Assembly: GCA_910575555.1 (NCBI GenBank)
Contig: CAJTFX010000018.1
Span: 23,170 to 87,169, forward strand
DNA length: 64,000 nucleotides
Source of the DNA: Lachnospiraceae bacterium
GTDB lineage: Bacteria > Bacillota > Clostridia > Lachnospirales > Lachnospiraceae
Direction: 5' to 3'
The notes beneath the pieces were generated by a model. That model had not been told where the DNA came from and searched no databases. It saw nothing but the letters and a program-made list of their open reading frames with translations. Shown piece after piece: positions 17,342-26,096 of the stretch (position 1 is the first letter of the stretch; each line of letters starts with the position of its first letter). The position numbers were made by a program, and so were the translations under genes.

Positions 17342-17999
17342 GGATCGTAACCAGCATCAGATTATCCGAAAAGATGCCCGCAATTGTTTTGTGGAGAGTC
17401 TGAATGATGCTTTTAAGATTGGAAAAATTCATCTCGCCTTTGCAACTTATGATTTGAGTCGTCCGACTGGACAACGGCAGACGAACAACATCCATATTTA
17501 TATTGCGGTGGATGAGTTCTTGGAACTATGCCGCAAGTTGGAAGGTGGGGAGCTTCGTTATCTTCTGAAGAACAAGAAGACAACAGGGGATAAAACACCT
17601 CTTTATCAGTGCTTGGGCGGAACTTCTGCCGAGAAGCTTGCAAAATACGGACGTTCCCGTGTAGATGGGAAAAGTCTGTCCAGAACAGCACAGCTATTGG
17701 CAGGAAGCAAATCAGATTTCCTGTTTGTGGCGGATAGCGGCCCCGGCGAAACAGATCAGAAAGGTTTAATTGTGCCTAAGTTCGGCAGTAAACCGGAAAA
17801 TCATGTGGCAGTCAGTATGACATATGAGGTATTCAGTGAGTTATTACTCATGACAAGAATGCATTTTACAGCATGGCTTAGTGCATGGTATGCAGATCAA
17901 TATCATCAGGTCAATCAGCGAACAGCGCAGCCACAGGAGAACTCACAGTATCAGGAGAATGAGGGAGAAGCAGAATACGCTTCAGATCCAATGTTCTAA
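17334..17999 (+). CDS. Hypothetical ICE protein
   Basis: This 221-residue protein starts at ATG 17334, overlapping the previous gene by eight bases. It begins MNEDRNQHQIIRKDARNC and contains AFATYDLSRPTGQRQTNNI, a pattern I have seen in conserved ICE proteins of unknown role. The C-terminal tail is rich in Gln and Glu. It is last in its unit, followed 13 bp later by a strong terminator. Confidence 0.6.
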   Translation: MNEDRNQHQIIRKDARNCFVESLNDAFKIGKIHLAFATYDLSRPTGQRQTNNIHIYIAVDEFLELCRKLEGGELRYLLKNKKTTGDKTPLYQCLGGTSAEKLAKYGRSRVDGKSLSRTAQLLAGSKSDFLFVADSGPGETDQKGLIVPKFGSKPENHVAVSMTYEVFSELLLMTRMHFTAWLSAWYADQYHQVNQRTAQPQENSQYQENEGEAEYASDPMF

Positions 18000-18012
18000 A
18001 GTTAAGAATGAA

Positions 18013-18048
18013 AATGCGGTGCAGTCTGATGATTGCGCCGCATTTTTT
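18013..18048 (+). terminator. Strong terminator ending operon 1
   Basis: AATGCGGTGCA (18013-18023) pairs over all 11 bases with TGCGCCGCATT (18034-18044), followed by TTTT. Confidence 0.85.
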
Positions 18049-18143
18049 CTTGATAATGACCATGTGGTGAGATATTGCAGTGAAAAACTTCATTGGCTCG
18101 GTATGGCAAATAAAATGGCACAAAAGTGGCATAAGAAATGCCG

Positions 18144-18172
18144 ATGACATGGAAAAGAAAAACTGTTATACT
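18144..18172 (+). promoter_or_regulatory. Promoter of zinc-ribbon gene
   Basis: ATGACA (18144-18149), 17 bp and TATACT (18167-18172) lie 70 bp before the ATG at 18242. Confidence 0.5.
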
Positions 18173-18241
18173 TATATCGTCTACAAGTGGGTTCTCAGGA
18201 ATCTGCTTGTTTTTTTATTTTCAGGAAAGGAGTTCGATACT

Positions 18242-18631
18242 ATGAAATACTGTCCATATTGCGGCGGAGAACTTGCAAATTCAGCAGCATCCTTTTGTAC
18301 GGAATGCGGGAAATCGTTATCCCCTGTGACACCGGAGGTTGTTCCAGTTGCCGAAACGCACGGGGAGAAGAAAAAAAGAAGCAAGAAACATGTAAAGAAA
18401 AGAAGATATTCGGAAAAAACAAAAAGACCAGTTGCTCCTGCAAAAGCCAGTGAAGTATCTGATCCGGTGAGAGAAGATGACTATGATGGCTATTATGATG
18501 ATGTCCGTCCCTTTGATGAAGGGGGAGGCCGTGAGGAGATTGACAAGACATTGGTTAAAAAGATTATACTGGTGGTGGCTTGTGTTCTGTTAATTGCCGG
18601 AGTCTGTGTTGCCCTTATGTACTTGATATAA
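18242..18631 (+). CDS. Zinc-ribbon membrane-anchored protein
   Basis: The 129-residue protein opens with a four-Cys zinc ribbon (MKYCPYCGGEL and FCTECGKSL), followed by a very basic Lys/Arg stretch, an acidic Tyr-rich segment and one C-terminal transmembrane helix (residues about 104-128). The ribbon should face the cytoplasm. CAGGAAAGGAG precedes ATG 18242. Such zinc_ribbon_2 tail-anchored proteins are common and mostly uncharacterised. Confidence 0.75.
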   Translation: MKYCPYCGGELANSAASFCTECGKSLSPVTPEVVPVAETHGEKKKRSKKHVKKRRYSEKTKRPVAPAKASEVSDPVREDDYDGYYDDVRPFDEGGGREEIDKTLVKKIILVVACVLLIAGVCVALMYLI

Positions 18632-18647
18632 GCAGCGTAATAAAATG

Positions 18648-18676
18648 TTGTAAATCACCTTATCCAATCGTGTAAT
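18648..18676 (+). promoter_or_regulatory. TTGTAA/TGTAAT promoter (shared with parM)
   Basis: TTGTAA (18648-18653), 17 bp and TGTAAT (18671-18676). The -35, the following AT, and the 12-mer AATCGTGTAATG around the -10 are identical to the region at 41861-41889 before parM, which suggests a common regulator or sigma factor. Confidence 0.55.
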
Positions 18677-18705
18677 GTAATTGAAAGGTCAAAGAGGTGA
18701 TGAAC

Positions 18706-19269
18706 ATGATTTATTTATCCAAAGGGATTGTAAAAGAAAACTCTACGGAACATCTTCTCCAGGTGGTGAGATGTGGTCAGGAATATAGCTTATCCGGAGA
18801 ACAGGCGGCGCTGTGGCTGAATGGGAGATTGGAATTTTCCCAGGCAAAAACAGAGTCGGAGAAGCGGACGCTTGGGCATTTAGTAAGAATGGGTCTGACA
18901 GAAACAGAAGCGGAAAATACGGATGTGGCAAGATACAGAATCCTGACACAGTGTATTTGCTGTCCGGCGGTTAATACAAAACCGGAGTTCTTTTTGGGTC
19001 ATGCGGAAAAGGAAACGTTAACCTGGCTTCGGAATGCGGGACTTCGGCTGACAGTAGCAGAACTTATCTTTCTTAGAGAGCATAAGATCAGACCTGAACC
19101 CCGATATCTCCATTCTGAAAACCGACAGGCGTTGGTGGAGGCGATCTACACAAAGAATACCATCGTAGATAATTGTCTGGAGCAGATCATGGAATGTGCA
19201 GAATGCAGGGATGAAACCGTAAGGATATTGCTCGTGCTGTTGAAGAAAAAGAAACTAATAGTATTGTGA
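18706..19269 (+). CDS. Hypothetical protein
   Basis: This 187-residue protein starts at ATG 18706, seven bases after AGAGGTG. It is helical, with a run reading SGEQAALWLNGRLEF near the N-terminus and a basic C-terminus ending KKKKLIVL. It looks like a winged-helix or helical regulator, but no motif is decisive. It begins a small operon with two short genes, driven by the promoter at 18648. Confidence 0.55.
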   Translation: MIYLSKGIVKENSTEHLLQVVRCGQEYSLSGEQAALWLNGRLEFSQAKTESEKRTLGHLVRMGLTETEAENTDVARYRILTQCICCPAVNTKPEFFLGHAEKETLTWLRNAGLRLTVAELIFLREHKIRPEPRYLHSENRQALVEAIYTKNTIVDNCLEQIMECAECRDETVRILLVLLKKKKLIVL

Positions 19270-19279
19270 GGTGAAGCGG

Positions 19280-19729
19280 ATGAAGGAGAGATTTTATGAG
19301 TTACCAGTGCCTTTACAGAAGCAGATTGCCATTAGACTTGTAGGGGGTGCTGTTTTTCTGCTGTTATTTATTATCATCTTACTTGGCTTCCAGGATTTCT
19401 ATTTCAGCCTTCCCTGTTTGCTGTTGTCTGGGTTTCTGCTTATAAATGGGATTCGACTATGCTATAATAGCTTTGCGGGGAACTATATGTGCATCCAGGG
19501 AACCTGCGAGAAAATTGAGACGTCCGGGATCCGAAAAAGAACCAAAGGGATTTGGGTTCAACTGGAGGAAAACATAGTGAAGATTCCTATTCGGCAAAGA
19601 ATGAAGACGCTCTCCATTGGTGATACTGTTATTATATACTTATCAGACAAAACTCCGGTATATGAGCATGAGAGCGGCTATATGATATGCAGCTACTATG
19701 CACTGGGAACAGAAAAGAGAGGTAATTAA
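19280..19729 (+). CDS. Two-helix membrane protein
   Basis: This 149-residue protein has two adjacent transmembrane segments at about residues 20-62 (VGGAVFLLLFIIILLGF and CLLLSGFLLINGI). A cytoplasmic or outer beta-rich domain follows, with KIPIRQRMKTLSIGDTVIIY, which reads like a small OB- or SH3-type fold. The ribosome site is GAGGTGAAGCGG before ATG 19280. Unknown function. Confidence 0.6.
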   Translation: MKERFYELPVPLQKQIAIRLVGGAVFLLLFIIILLGFQDFYFSLPCLLLSGFLLINGIRLCYNSFAGNYMCIQGTCEKIETSGIRKRTKGIWVQLEENIVKIPIRQRMKTLSIGDTVIIYLSDKTPVYEHESGYMICSYYALGTEKRGN

Positions 19730-19730
19730 A

Positions 19731-19892
19731 ATGGAAGCAGATAAGGAGATGTTAAATCGGCTCTTGAATGAAATTCAGGAGTTAGTCAGGGAAAACGAAA
19801 ATGAAGATGGCACCTACCGATTTGACTTGTTGAAGGCAGTCATTGCTTTGGATTTTGCAAAAACAGAGATTGAAAAAGCAATTTTCAAGTGA
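19731..19892 (+). CDS. Small acidic hypothetical protein
   Basis: This 53-residue, mostly helical, Glu-rich protein (MEADKEMLNRLLNEIQELV) starts at ATG 19731, one base after the previous stop and behind AGAGGTAATTAA. It is too short to classify. It closes the operon just before leader cassette 2. Confidence 0.55.
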   Translation: MEADKEMLNRLLNEIQELVRENENEDGTYRFDLLKAVIALDFAKTEIEKAIFK

Positions 19893-19905
19893 TTTTTCGG
19901 ATGGA

Positions 19906-19934
19906 TTGACTATTGAAGCTGCATATGCTATAAT
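19906..19934 (+). promoter_or_regulatory. Leader cassette promoter, copy 2
   Basis: TTGACT (19906-19911), 17 bp and TATAAT (19929-19934), the best match to consensus among the three copies together with copy 3. Confidence 0.85.
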
Positions 19935-19937
19935 ATC

Positions 19938-20029
19938 TACATCAGTTTCAAGATTTCCAAAGAGGAATCATGAGTTTCCGAGTTTTCAAAGTGTCAATTA
20001 GCACAATTGTGCTGGTTGGCACTTTTTTT
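19938..20029 (+). ncRNA. Repeated structured leader RNA, copy 2
   Basis: It opens with TACATCAGTTTCA. Hairpin 1 is GATTTCC (19952-19958) with GGAATC (19964-19969), containing one bulged base. A GAGTTTT linker follows. The terminator stem AGTGTCAATTAGCAC (19990-20004) pairs over 15 bases with GTGCTGGTTGGCACT (20009-20023), then seven T. It lies upstream of ssb. Confidence 0.75.
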
Positions 20030-20045
20030 GTTTCTTTTGATTTCT

Positions 20046-20097
20046 ACCTGCAAAGCAGGTTTGAAATAAATAATTTTTTATAGCAGGCAACCCCTGC
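20046..20097 (+). promoter_or_regulatory. Interchangeable hairpins before ssb
   Basis: ACCTGC/GCAGGT (20046-20060) and GCAGG/CCTGC (20083-20097) are two hairpins with the same arm sequences, so arms can swap partners. They lie between leader copy 2 and the ssb ribosome site. Confidence 0.45.
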
Positions 20098-20113
20098 AAG
20101 AAAGGAGATTTCC

Positions 20114-20626
20114 ATGTTAAAAGTTTTTGCAACACAAGTCGTCGTATCCAAAGGTTATGACAACACGCCAGCTCTTCGCTTTTCTGAGAATGGAGATTCT
20201 GTGAGGTTCCGTATTGGCAAGAAGGTCTATGACCCTCATGCTGAAAACGACAGCCGCTGGATCAACCTTCCGGTTAAGGCGTTTAACGGCGTATGCGAAC
20301 GCATCAAGAAGATGCAGCTGAAAGAGGGTTCTTATGTGAATCTGATCGGCAGACTGGACGAAGATTCCTGGGAAGATAAGGATACCAAAGAACTCAGAAA
20401 AATGATGGTTATCATTCTGGATGACATTGAGTATGCTTCCGGTGGAGGAAAGTCCAAGGAGAACCAGACAGCTGCAGGACAGCAAAATGCAGCTCCCCAA
20501 AATGCGGCTCCCCAGAATACAGCTCCGCAGAATGCTGCGGCAGCTCCTGCGACAGGTGCTGAAACGTCCGGAAATTTTACCGGATATGAGGCATTTGGCG
20601 GCGGATCATTCTTTGATGAAAACTGA
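20114..20626 (+). CDS. ssb: Single-stranded DNA-binding protein
   Basis: The protein has 170 residues: an N-terminal OB fold (MLKVFATQVVVSKGY to about residue 110), a low-complexity linker with AAPQN repeats, and an acidic tip FFDEN that in SSB proteins recruits replication and repair enzymes. It differs from the housekeeping SSB start and is likely the element's own copy for its replication or for the single strand formed during transfer. GAAAGGAG precedes the ATG. Expression should depend on the leader RNA and hairpins upstream. Confidence 0.85.
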   Translation: MLKVFATQVVVSKGYDNTPALRFSENGDSVRFRIGKKVYDPHAENDSRWINLPVKAFNGVCERIKKMQLKEGSYVNLIGRLDEDSWEDKDTKELRKMMVIILDDIEYASGGGKSKENQTAAGQQNAAPQNAAPQNTAPQNAAAAPATGAETSGNFTGYEAFGGGSFFDEN

Positions 20627-20657
20627 TTGGAGCAATAATTGAATCCGGCGTTTTAAG

Positions 20658-20701
20658 GCGCACATGAGTTACAGACATTGTATGCTCATGTGCGCTTTTT
20701 T
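20658..20701 (+). terminator. Terminator after ssb
   Basis: GCGCACATGAG (20658-20668) and CTCATGTGCGC (20685-20695) form a perfect 11-bp stem followed by TTTTTT. Confidence 0.85.
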
Positions 20702-20722
20702 GCGTTTTAAAGGAGGTGTCTT

Positions 20723-21103
20723 ATGACAAATGAAACCTTTTGCCTTCTCTCTGAGGAGGAAAAACACACAAAATTTAAGGCTGCAATGAAGGGAAAGACA
20801 AGAGGATGTCTGAATGAAGAGGAACTTCATTGCATTCTGATGAAGATTTCTTTGAACAGACAGTATGCTATTTCGGTCTACCGTGATGGGGAGGAGTTTT
20901 GCCGTGTTTTGACAGCAACGGATGGTCTCAAAAGAAGAATCATTCTTGGTCAAGTAGCCGCAGGTATTGAAGGAATATCGGTACAACAATTTGACTCATC
21001 GCAGGCAGCGGCAGTAATTTTGCATGATGCTGTTGATTGCAGTAATGCAAACTGTCTCTATATCTTTATCCCAAAGGAACGGAGTCAGAAAGGAATAGAA
21101 TGA
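20723..21103 (+). CDS. Hypothetical protein
   Basis: This 126-residue protein begins MTNETFCLLSEEEKHTKFK after AAAGGAGG. Mixed helix and strand, with no domain recognised. It is coupled by a four-base overlap to a membrane protein gene, and both lie just before the MoxR/VWA pair, so they may be part of the same system. Confidence 0.6.
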   Translation: MTNETFCLLSEEEKHTKFKAAMKGKTRGCLNEEELHCILMKISLNRQYAISVYRDGEEFCRVLTATDGLKRRIILGQVAAGIEGISVQQFDSSQAAAVILHDAVDCSNANCLYIFIPKERSQKGIE

Positions 21104-21858
21104 TGAATAAGAAAGATCAAAAAAGGCACATGGCTTATGAGGCGCTGGTGCTGTTAGGTATGCTGGTTTTGCTTACTTTTATATGCCGGCTATGGCCCAT
21201 CCTGTTACTGATTATTCTCGGTATTTTTGCAGCAGTGATAAGACTGCTTTTTCTTTCGTCCAGAAAGATTGAAGTAATCGCACCATTTCCTCTTTTACCG
21301 GAACCGGTAAAGGAAGCGACCGAGAAGGATGTGCAGGTGCTTGCGTATTCGGTCATACTCAGACGGGTTACAGAGCTTGTATTATCTGAGTATCCGGAAG
21401 CAAGATGGGTCTGGGAAGCGCCGAATGCTGAGAAACTTATTCGGGAAAACCAGGAAGTTTTTATTCTGCTCAATCGCGCGGGTGGATATCGGCGTGCTAA
21501 GGTTGTAATCCGAAATCTGCAGGTGGTTGGAATTGATTACAATCCACAGACTGAGGAGGAGGCAACTTTAGAGCCGGAAAATAATGTGCCGGATTCTGAT
21601 GAAGAACCAGAGGTGCAGAATTACGAATTACTGGCCTTTGAGTGGGCAGATGCTCATATCTTTGAGCTGAATGCCAGATGCAATGAAGCAATTGGAGAAA
21701 ATCTCTCAGAACTGATTTTGCTTGCGGAAGAACTTCCGGTCCGTGAGAGCTGGGCGGATATCTGCCGGGAATTGATAAGAGCCGGCCTGGAGGATGTCCA
21801 GTGTGTGCCTGAGGGAATCAAAATTAATCTTACGCAGTCAAATGCAGAAAGGAAATAA
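21100..21858 (+). CDS. Membrane-anchored hypothetical protein
   Basis: This 252-residue protein has two close transmembrane helices (residues about 13-52), then a soluble domain with PEARWVWEAPNAEKLI and an acidic Glu-rich stretch near residue 160. It starts in the overlap ATGATGA and ends three bases before the MoxR ATPase gene. I infer a membrane partner of the ATPase/VWA pair from position alone. Confidence 0.6.
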   Translation: MMNKKDQKRHMAYEALVLLGMLVLLTFICRLWPILLLIILGIFAAVIRLLFLSSRKIEVIAPFPLLPEPVKEATEKDVQVLAYSVILRRVTELVLSEYPEARWVWEAPNAEKLIRENQEVFILLNRAGGYRRAKVVIRNLQVVGIDYNPQTEEEATLEPENNVPDSDEEPEVQNYELLAFEWADAHIFELNARCNEAIGENLSELILLAEELPVRESWADICRELIRAGLEDVQCVPEGIKINLTQSNAERK

Positions 21859-21861
21859 CGT

Positions 21862-23736
21862 ATGAGTGCATATATGAACAATATTTTCAATTACAGCCGT
21901 TCCTTACCGGAACCGTTTGATACGCTGACGAACAAAAAGGTGTCAGTGTCATCGAAATATGGAGATGGGACAAATGCAACTTTGTGTTCAACAGTCATAA
22001 AAGCGGTACATGCAGTTTGCCGCTGCATGGATGGCAGCGCCGAAGGAGCTGTCGGGGTCATCGACCACAGGACAGTTGCTGAATACAAATCGTCCATGGG
22101 GCCTGATGATTATCATCTGGTAGTATATGACAGCAATTCCGGTTCGTTAATGGCAAGTGTGTATGACAAGAACACGGAAACTTTTGAAAACTATGTGCTG
22201 AACACATCAGGGCGTGACGGAGCTGCCGTTATGATGGCACTATTTCCAGTGCTTATGAATGACGAGGAATTCAGTGATAATTTTGAATTGTACCGCGATC
22301 AGTTTAGTCATGGATTTTCAGATTTACCCTCGGCTACGGAGTATATGGCCATGCTTTGTGACAACGCTTACAGACGTATCAAGAATACCGCTTGTACAGC
22401 AGCCGTCAAGGTGAGTGTGGACAAGGCCGGAAATCTGATGCGTGTATCTCAGGTGCAGCTGGATTCCGGCGCTTTTGAGCCTACCCATGTGATTGCGGGG
22501 GAATTTACAATCTTTGCGAAGACAGAAAGGGTTACTGTAAAAAAAGCAGAGGAGATCGTTGAACACGCAGATTTTGTCGGAAAATATAAATTGCATTCAA
22601 GGACTATGAGCAGCCAGGAAAAGCAGCTCATACCGGTGCTCCCGGAATGGTACATCATTCCGCAGGAAGTCGTTGATATCTGTAAACATGCTCAGGCAAC
22701 TACCGGGAAACCGACGCAGATGAGGAATTTCCTCCTCCGTGGACCGTCAGGAACCGGAAAGACCAGAAGTGCAAAAGCGATTGCAGCAGGACTGGGGCTT
22801 CCGTATATGGCATATACCTGCTCAGCAGGAACAGAGATATATGATTTCATAGGTCAGATTTTTCCGGATACCGATTCGGGTTCTACCGGGGATGCACAGC
22901 TTGATCATGAAAAAGCGATTTTGGCGAGTATGGGTGGAATCAACTATGCCAACGTATCCAAAATAATGAATCTGCCGGATTTGGATGATATGGATTATGA
23001 TCCGGCGGGGGTATATCAGGCTCTAACTGGTGTAGAAAATGCAGCCGCAACATCTCAGGACTGTATGAGCATTGTGCTGGATCGCGTAACGGAGAAGGTG
23101 TGTGCCCTGTCCAGACGAGATGAAAATTCCAAGAGCAGTGGTCAAACCTATACTTATATTGAGACAGATTTTATCAAGGCTCTGAAGTATGGGTATGTCA
23201 TTGAGATCCAGGAGCCTACGACAATTGTCCAGCCCGGCGTTTTGCCAGGACTGAATTCTCTGCTGGAGCAGACCGGGACAATCACGCTTCCTACCGGAGA
23301 GGTGATAGAGCGTCATCCGGATGCGGTGGTCGTAGTAACAACTAATGTCGGATATGAGGGATGCCGCAGCATGAACCAGTCTGTTATCGACAGAATGAGT
23401 CTAGTACGGGATGTGGAACTTCCGACGCCTGAAGTTATGGTGCAGCGCGCCATGGCCGTCACGGGCGCAACAGATGAGTATCAGATATCCCAGATGGTGC
23501 AGGTGGTCAACGATCTGTCGGAGTATTGCCGAAAGAACAGTATTACGGACGGCTCTTATGGTATGCGCAGCCTGATTGACTGGATTGTGAGCAGTGAGAT
23601 TACCGGCGATGTATATGAGTCGGCATTGTACACGATTATCAGTAAAGCAACAACGGATGAAGTAGACCGTGAGGCGCTGATCAGTGCTGTTCTGGAACCG
23701 ATTTTCACAAAGAGGCGAAGAAAAGCAATCGCATAA
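21862..23736 (+). CDS. MoxR-type AAA+ ATPase
   Basis: This 624-residue protein has an N-terminal domain of about 260 residues that I do not recognise. The AAA+ module follows: Walker A GPSGTGKT (residues 294-301), an acidic Walker B-like EIQEPTTI, sensor 1 VVVTTNVGYEG, and an arginine-finger region near VIDRMS. MoxR/CobS ATPases work with VWA proteins to remodel or load metal into partners. The next gene encodes just such a VWA protein, so they probably act together. B12 cobaltochelatase is unlikely because no CobN or cobalamin genes are present. Confidence 0.85.
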   Translation: MSAYMNNIFNYSRSLPEPFDTLTNKKVSVSSKYGDGTNATLCSTVIKAVHAVCRCMDGSAEGAVGVIDHRTVAEYKSSMGPDDYHLVVYDSNSGSLMASVYDKNTETFENYVLNTSGRDGAAVMMALFPVLMNDEEFSDNFELYRDQFSHGFSDLPSATEYMAMLCDNAYRRIKNTACTAAVKVSVDKAGNLMRVSQVQLDSGAFEPTHVIAGEFTIFAKTERVTVKKAEEIVEHADFVGKYKLHSRTMSSQEKQLIPVLPEWYIIPQEVVDICKHAQATTGKPTQMRNFLLRGPSGTGKTRSAKAIAAGLGLPYMAYTCSAGTEIYDFIGQIFPDTDSGSTGDAQLDHEKAILASMGGINYANVSKIMNLPDLDDMDYDPAGVYQALTGVENAAATSQDCMSIVLDRVTEKVCALSRRDENSKSSGQTYTYIETDFIKALKYGYVIEIQEPTTIVQPGVLPGLNSLLEQTGTITLPTGEVIERHPDAVVVVTTNVGYEGCRSMNQSVIDRMSLVRDVELPTPEVMVQRAMAVTGATDEYQISQMVQVVNDLSEYCRKNSITDGSYGMRSLIDWIVSSEITGDVYESALYTIISKATTDEVDREALISAVLEPIFTKRRRKAIA

Positions 23737-23764
23737 ACGTATTTAGAAAGGAGGTCAACCCTGT

Positions 23765-26017
23765 ATGGCGAGGGTGAATCATAAGTTAGTAAAACAGCGG
23801 CTCAATGAGCAGCGCAGTAAAATCTCAGACCGACAATTCTTCTCGTCCCGTCTTTTGGCGGGACATTTTGAAGATTTGGCGGCAGCACAGACGAGGCGGT
23901 ATCGTTATAACCGACGGGTCCGCGTTAATCTTTACTGGAAACCGAGAGAAAAGCATGTGGCATCAACAGATAATATGCTTATACGTATCAATGCCGGGAA
24001 TTCTATGGTCACGAAGGTAAAGGGGCGGGAAAACCGCTACCAGATCGTATGCGGCATGTTCGCACATGAACTGGGTCATGTCCTTTATACGGACTTCTTG
24101 GCGGCGCAGACACATACCAATTATTTGGGAAGTTACCGTTGGTATCCTTATCCGCCGGATCTGAAAACGACAGCGGATGCACGGAACGAAAAGGCATTCT
24201 GGAATTATGTGAAAACCGATCCAAAAAATCTTGAGATGGTGCAGATGGTTTCCCATTATATTTCCAATGTAATTGAGGATGGGTATATCGAAAACAGGAT
24301 GTTGAATAATTTTCCGGGCACATTGGGATACGGCCTTGAAAAGCTGCGGGAGCAGCATTTTGAACATATTGAAACAGTGACACAGCTGATTGAAAATGAG
24401 GATGAGGGAAAGCATATTTTTGAAAGCATCCTTCAGATCATGTTGTCTTATGTCAAATTTGGAGAAATCAAGTATGGAGACGAACCGCTAAGCGACGAAA
24501 GGATTCAGTCAGTGTTTGGCCTGATTACCGATATTGACAGTGCTTTAATGAGCAAGTCCGGAAAAGACCGGTTGAATGTCATCAATATGGTACTGGTAAG
24601 GTGCTGGGACTATATCGAATCTTTTTGTGAGGAATGTAAAAAACGTCAGGAAGAGGCGGAAGCCTCCGGCGGTTCCACCAGTCTTGCAGAAACCTTATCG
24701 GAAGTGCTGGGAGCGATTGCCGGCGGTTCTGAAATGGGTGAAGGAAACAGCACACCGGTACCGGAAGCTTCTGGTGAGACAGAAGAATCTGCGACGGCAG
24801 ACAAACGTGCACAGACCCATGCAGACGCCGAGAATGAGGATGATTCCCAGACTGACTCTGAAACGGAAGAAAATCCATCTGGGTCTGGGGAAAGCGATAA
24901 TTCTTCAGATGAAGACGCAATCCCGCTGAATGGGAGGAATTCTGGTTCAGGAAAAGAGGAAACTTCGGATAATGAGCAAGGGCGTATTCCTTATCACCAG
25001 TCAGAATCGCTCTCAGAACCTGTTGGTGGTTCCGTGGAAAAAAACGAAGATTACGAGCGGGAGCATTACGACCGTGCGGCGGCTGATATTGAACGCCTTC
25101 TGGATAAAATGGCGGAAAAGGCGGCCTGCGAGCAGCTGGAGAATGAAAGGATTCAGGAGCTGAATGATGTCGCTCAGAACATTTCCTATGGGAATATCCA
25201 TGAAGGAGTACCTATCCGAATCAACCGGATTGCCTCTGTGGATGAGGAGCTTATAGAACAGTATAATGCTATTGCGGGGCCCTTGATCAATATTTCCCGC
25301 CAGCTGCAGAAGAGTTTGCAGAAGCAGCTCAAGGAAAATCGAAGAGGCGGCAAGCTAACCGGTCTTATCATGGGCCGACGTCTGGATGTGCACGCATTGT
25401 GCAGGAACGATGGGAAGGTGTTTTACAAAAATAACCTGCCCAATGAAATTCCGGAACTGGCAGTCGGTCTGCTTCTGGATGAGTCAGGCTCCATGTGTTC
25501 CTGTGACCGCTGTACTTATGCAAGAGCCTCGGCTATCATTCTGTATGATTTCTGTCAGAGCCTGGACATTCCGGTAATGGTCTATGGTCATTCCACCGAT
25601 TATACCGATGTTGGAAATACGGTGGCACTGTATTCCTATGCGGAATTTGACGGCTTTGACCACGATGATAAATACCGTATGATGGACATTGCGGCCAGAG
25701 GCAGTAACCGTGACGGAGCAGCGCTTCGTTTTGTAGCGGAACAGCTGTCTAAGCGGCCGGAAGCAGTAAAAATCCTCATACTGGTTTCAGATGGGCAGCC
25801 TGCTGACAGTGGATATAGCGGTTCTGCAGCTGAGGAGGATCTACGTGGCATCAAACAGGAATATCAGCGCAAAGGCATTTTATTTGTAGCTGCGGCAATT
25901 GGAGATGACAAGCAGAACATTGAGAGAATCTACGGAGACTCATTCATGGATATCTCGGATTTAAAACAACTGCCCACAAAACTGACCGCTGTAGTTAAGC
26001 GGCATATAAGGGTATAA
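23765..26017 (+). CDS. VWA protein with N-terminal HExxH motif
   Basis: This 750-residue protein joins three parts. The N-terminal domain has MFAHELGHVLYTD (HELGH at about 101-105), the zinc metallopeptidase signature. The middle (about 310-430) is a low-complexity acidic linker rich in Glu, Ser and Asp. The C-terminal VWA domain has a complete MIDAS (DESGS at about 572-576, then VSDGQPADS near 680). Acidic linker plus VWA is the CobT arrangement; the HExxH part is extra. AAAGGAGG precedes ATG 23765. With the MoxR gene it forms a two-component remodelling machine of unknown target. Confidence 0.85.
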   Translation: MARVNHKLVKQRLNEQRSKISDRQFFSSRLLAGHFEDLAAAQTRRYRYNRRVRVNLYWKPREKHVASTDNMLIRINAGNSMVTKVKGRENRYQIVCGMFAHELGHVLYTDFLAAQTHTNYLGSYRWYPYPPDLKTTADARNEKAFWNYVKTDPKNLEMVQMVSHYISNVIEDGYIENRMLNNFPGTLGYGLEKLREQHFEHIETVTQLIENEDEGKHIFESILQIMLSYVKFGEIKYGDEPLSDERIQSVFGLITDIDSALMSKSGKDRLNVINMVLVRCWDYIESFCEECKKRQEEAEASGGSTSLAETLSEVLGAIAGGSEMGEGNSTPVPEASGETEESATADKRAQTHADAENEDDSQTDSETEENPSGSGESDNSSDEDAIPLNGRNSGSGKEETSDNEQGRIPYHQSESLSEPVGGSVEKNEDYEREHYDRAAADIERLLDKMAEKAACEQLENERIQELNDVAQNISYGNIHEGVPIRINRIASVDEELIEQYNAIAGPLINISRQLQKSLQKQLKENRRGGKLTGLIMGRRLDVHALCRNDGKVFYKNNLPNEIPELAVGLLLDESGSMCSCDRCTYARASAIILYDFCQSLDIPVMVYGHSTDYTDVGNTVALYSYAEFDGFDHDDKYRMMDIAARGSNRDGAALRFVAEQLSKRPEAVKILILVSDGQPADSGYSGSAAEEDLRGIKQEYQRKGILFVAAAIGDDKQNIERIYGDSFMDISDLKQLPTKLTAVVKRHIRV

Positions 26018-26043
26018 CGACATCAAATTATAAAAAACACAAC

Positions 26044-26078
26044 GGGCAGCCGGATTTCTACGGCTGCCCTCTTGTTAT
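26044..26078 (+). terminator. Hairpin after the VWA gene
   Basis: GGGCAGCC (26044-26051) pairs with GGCTGCCC (26062-26069). The T run after it is poor, so termination may be partial. Confidence 0.5.
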
Positions 26079-26096
26079 CCAGAAAGGAAGGTAATT

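Noticed and set aside
21862..26017. Cobaltochelatase CobS/CobT of B12 synthesis
   Set aside because: No CobN or other cobalamin genes are near and the VWA protein has an extra HExxH domain; only the CobS/CobT architecture is shared.
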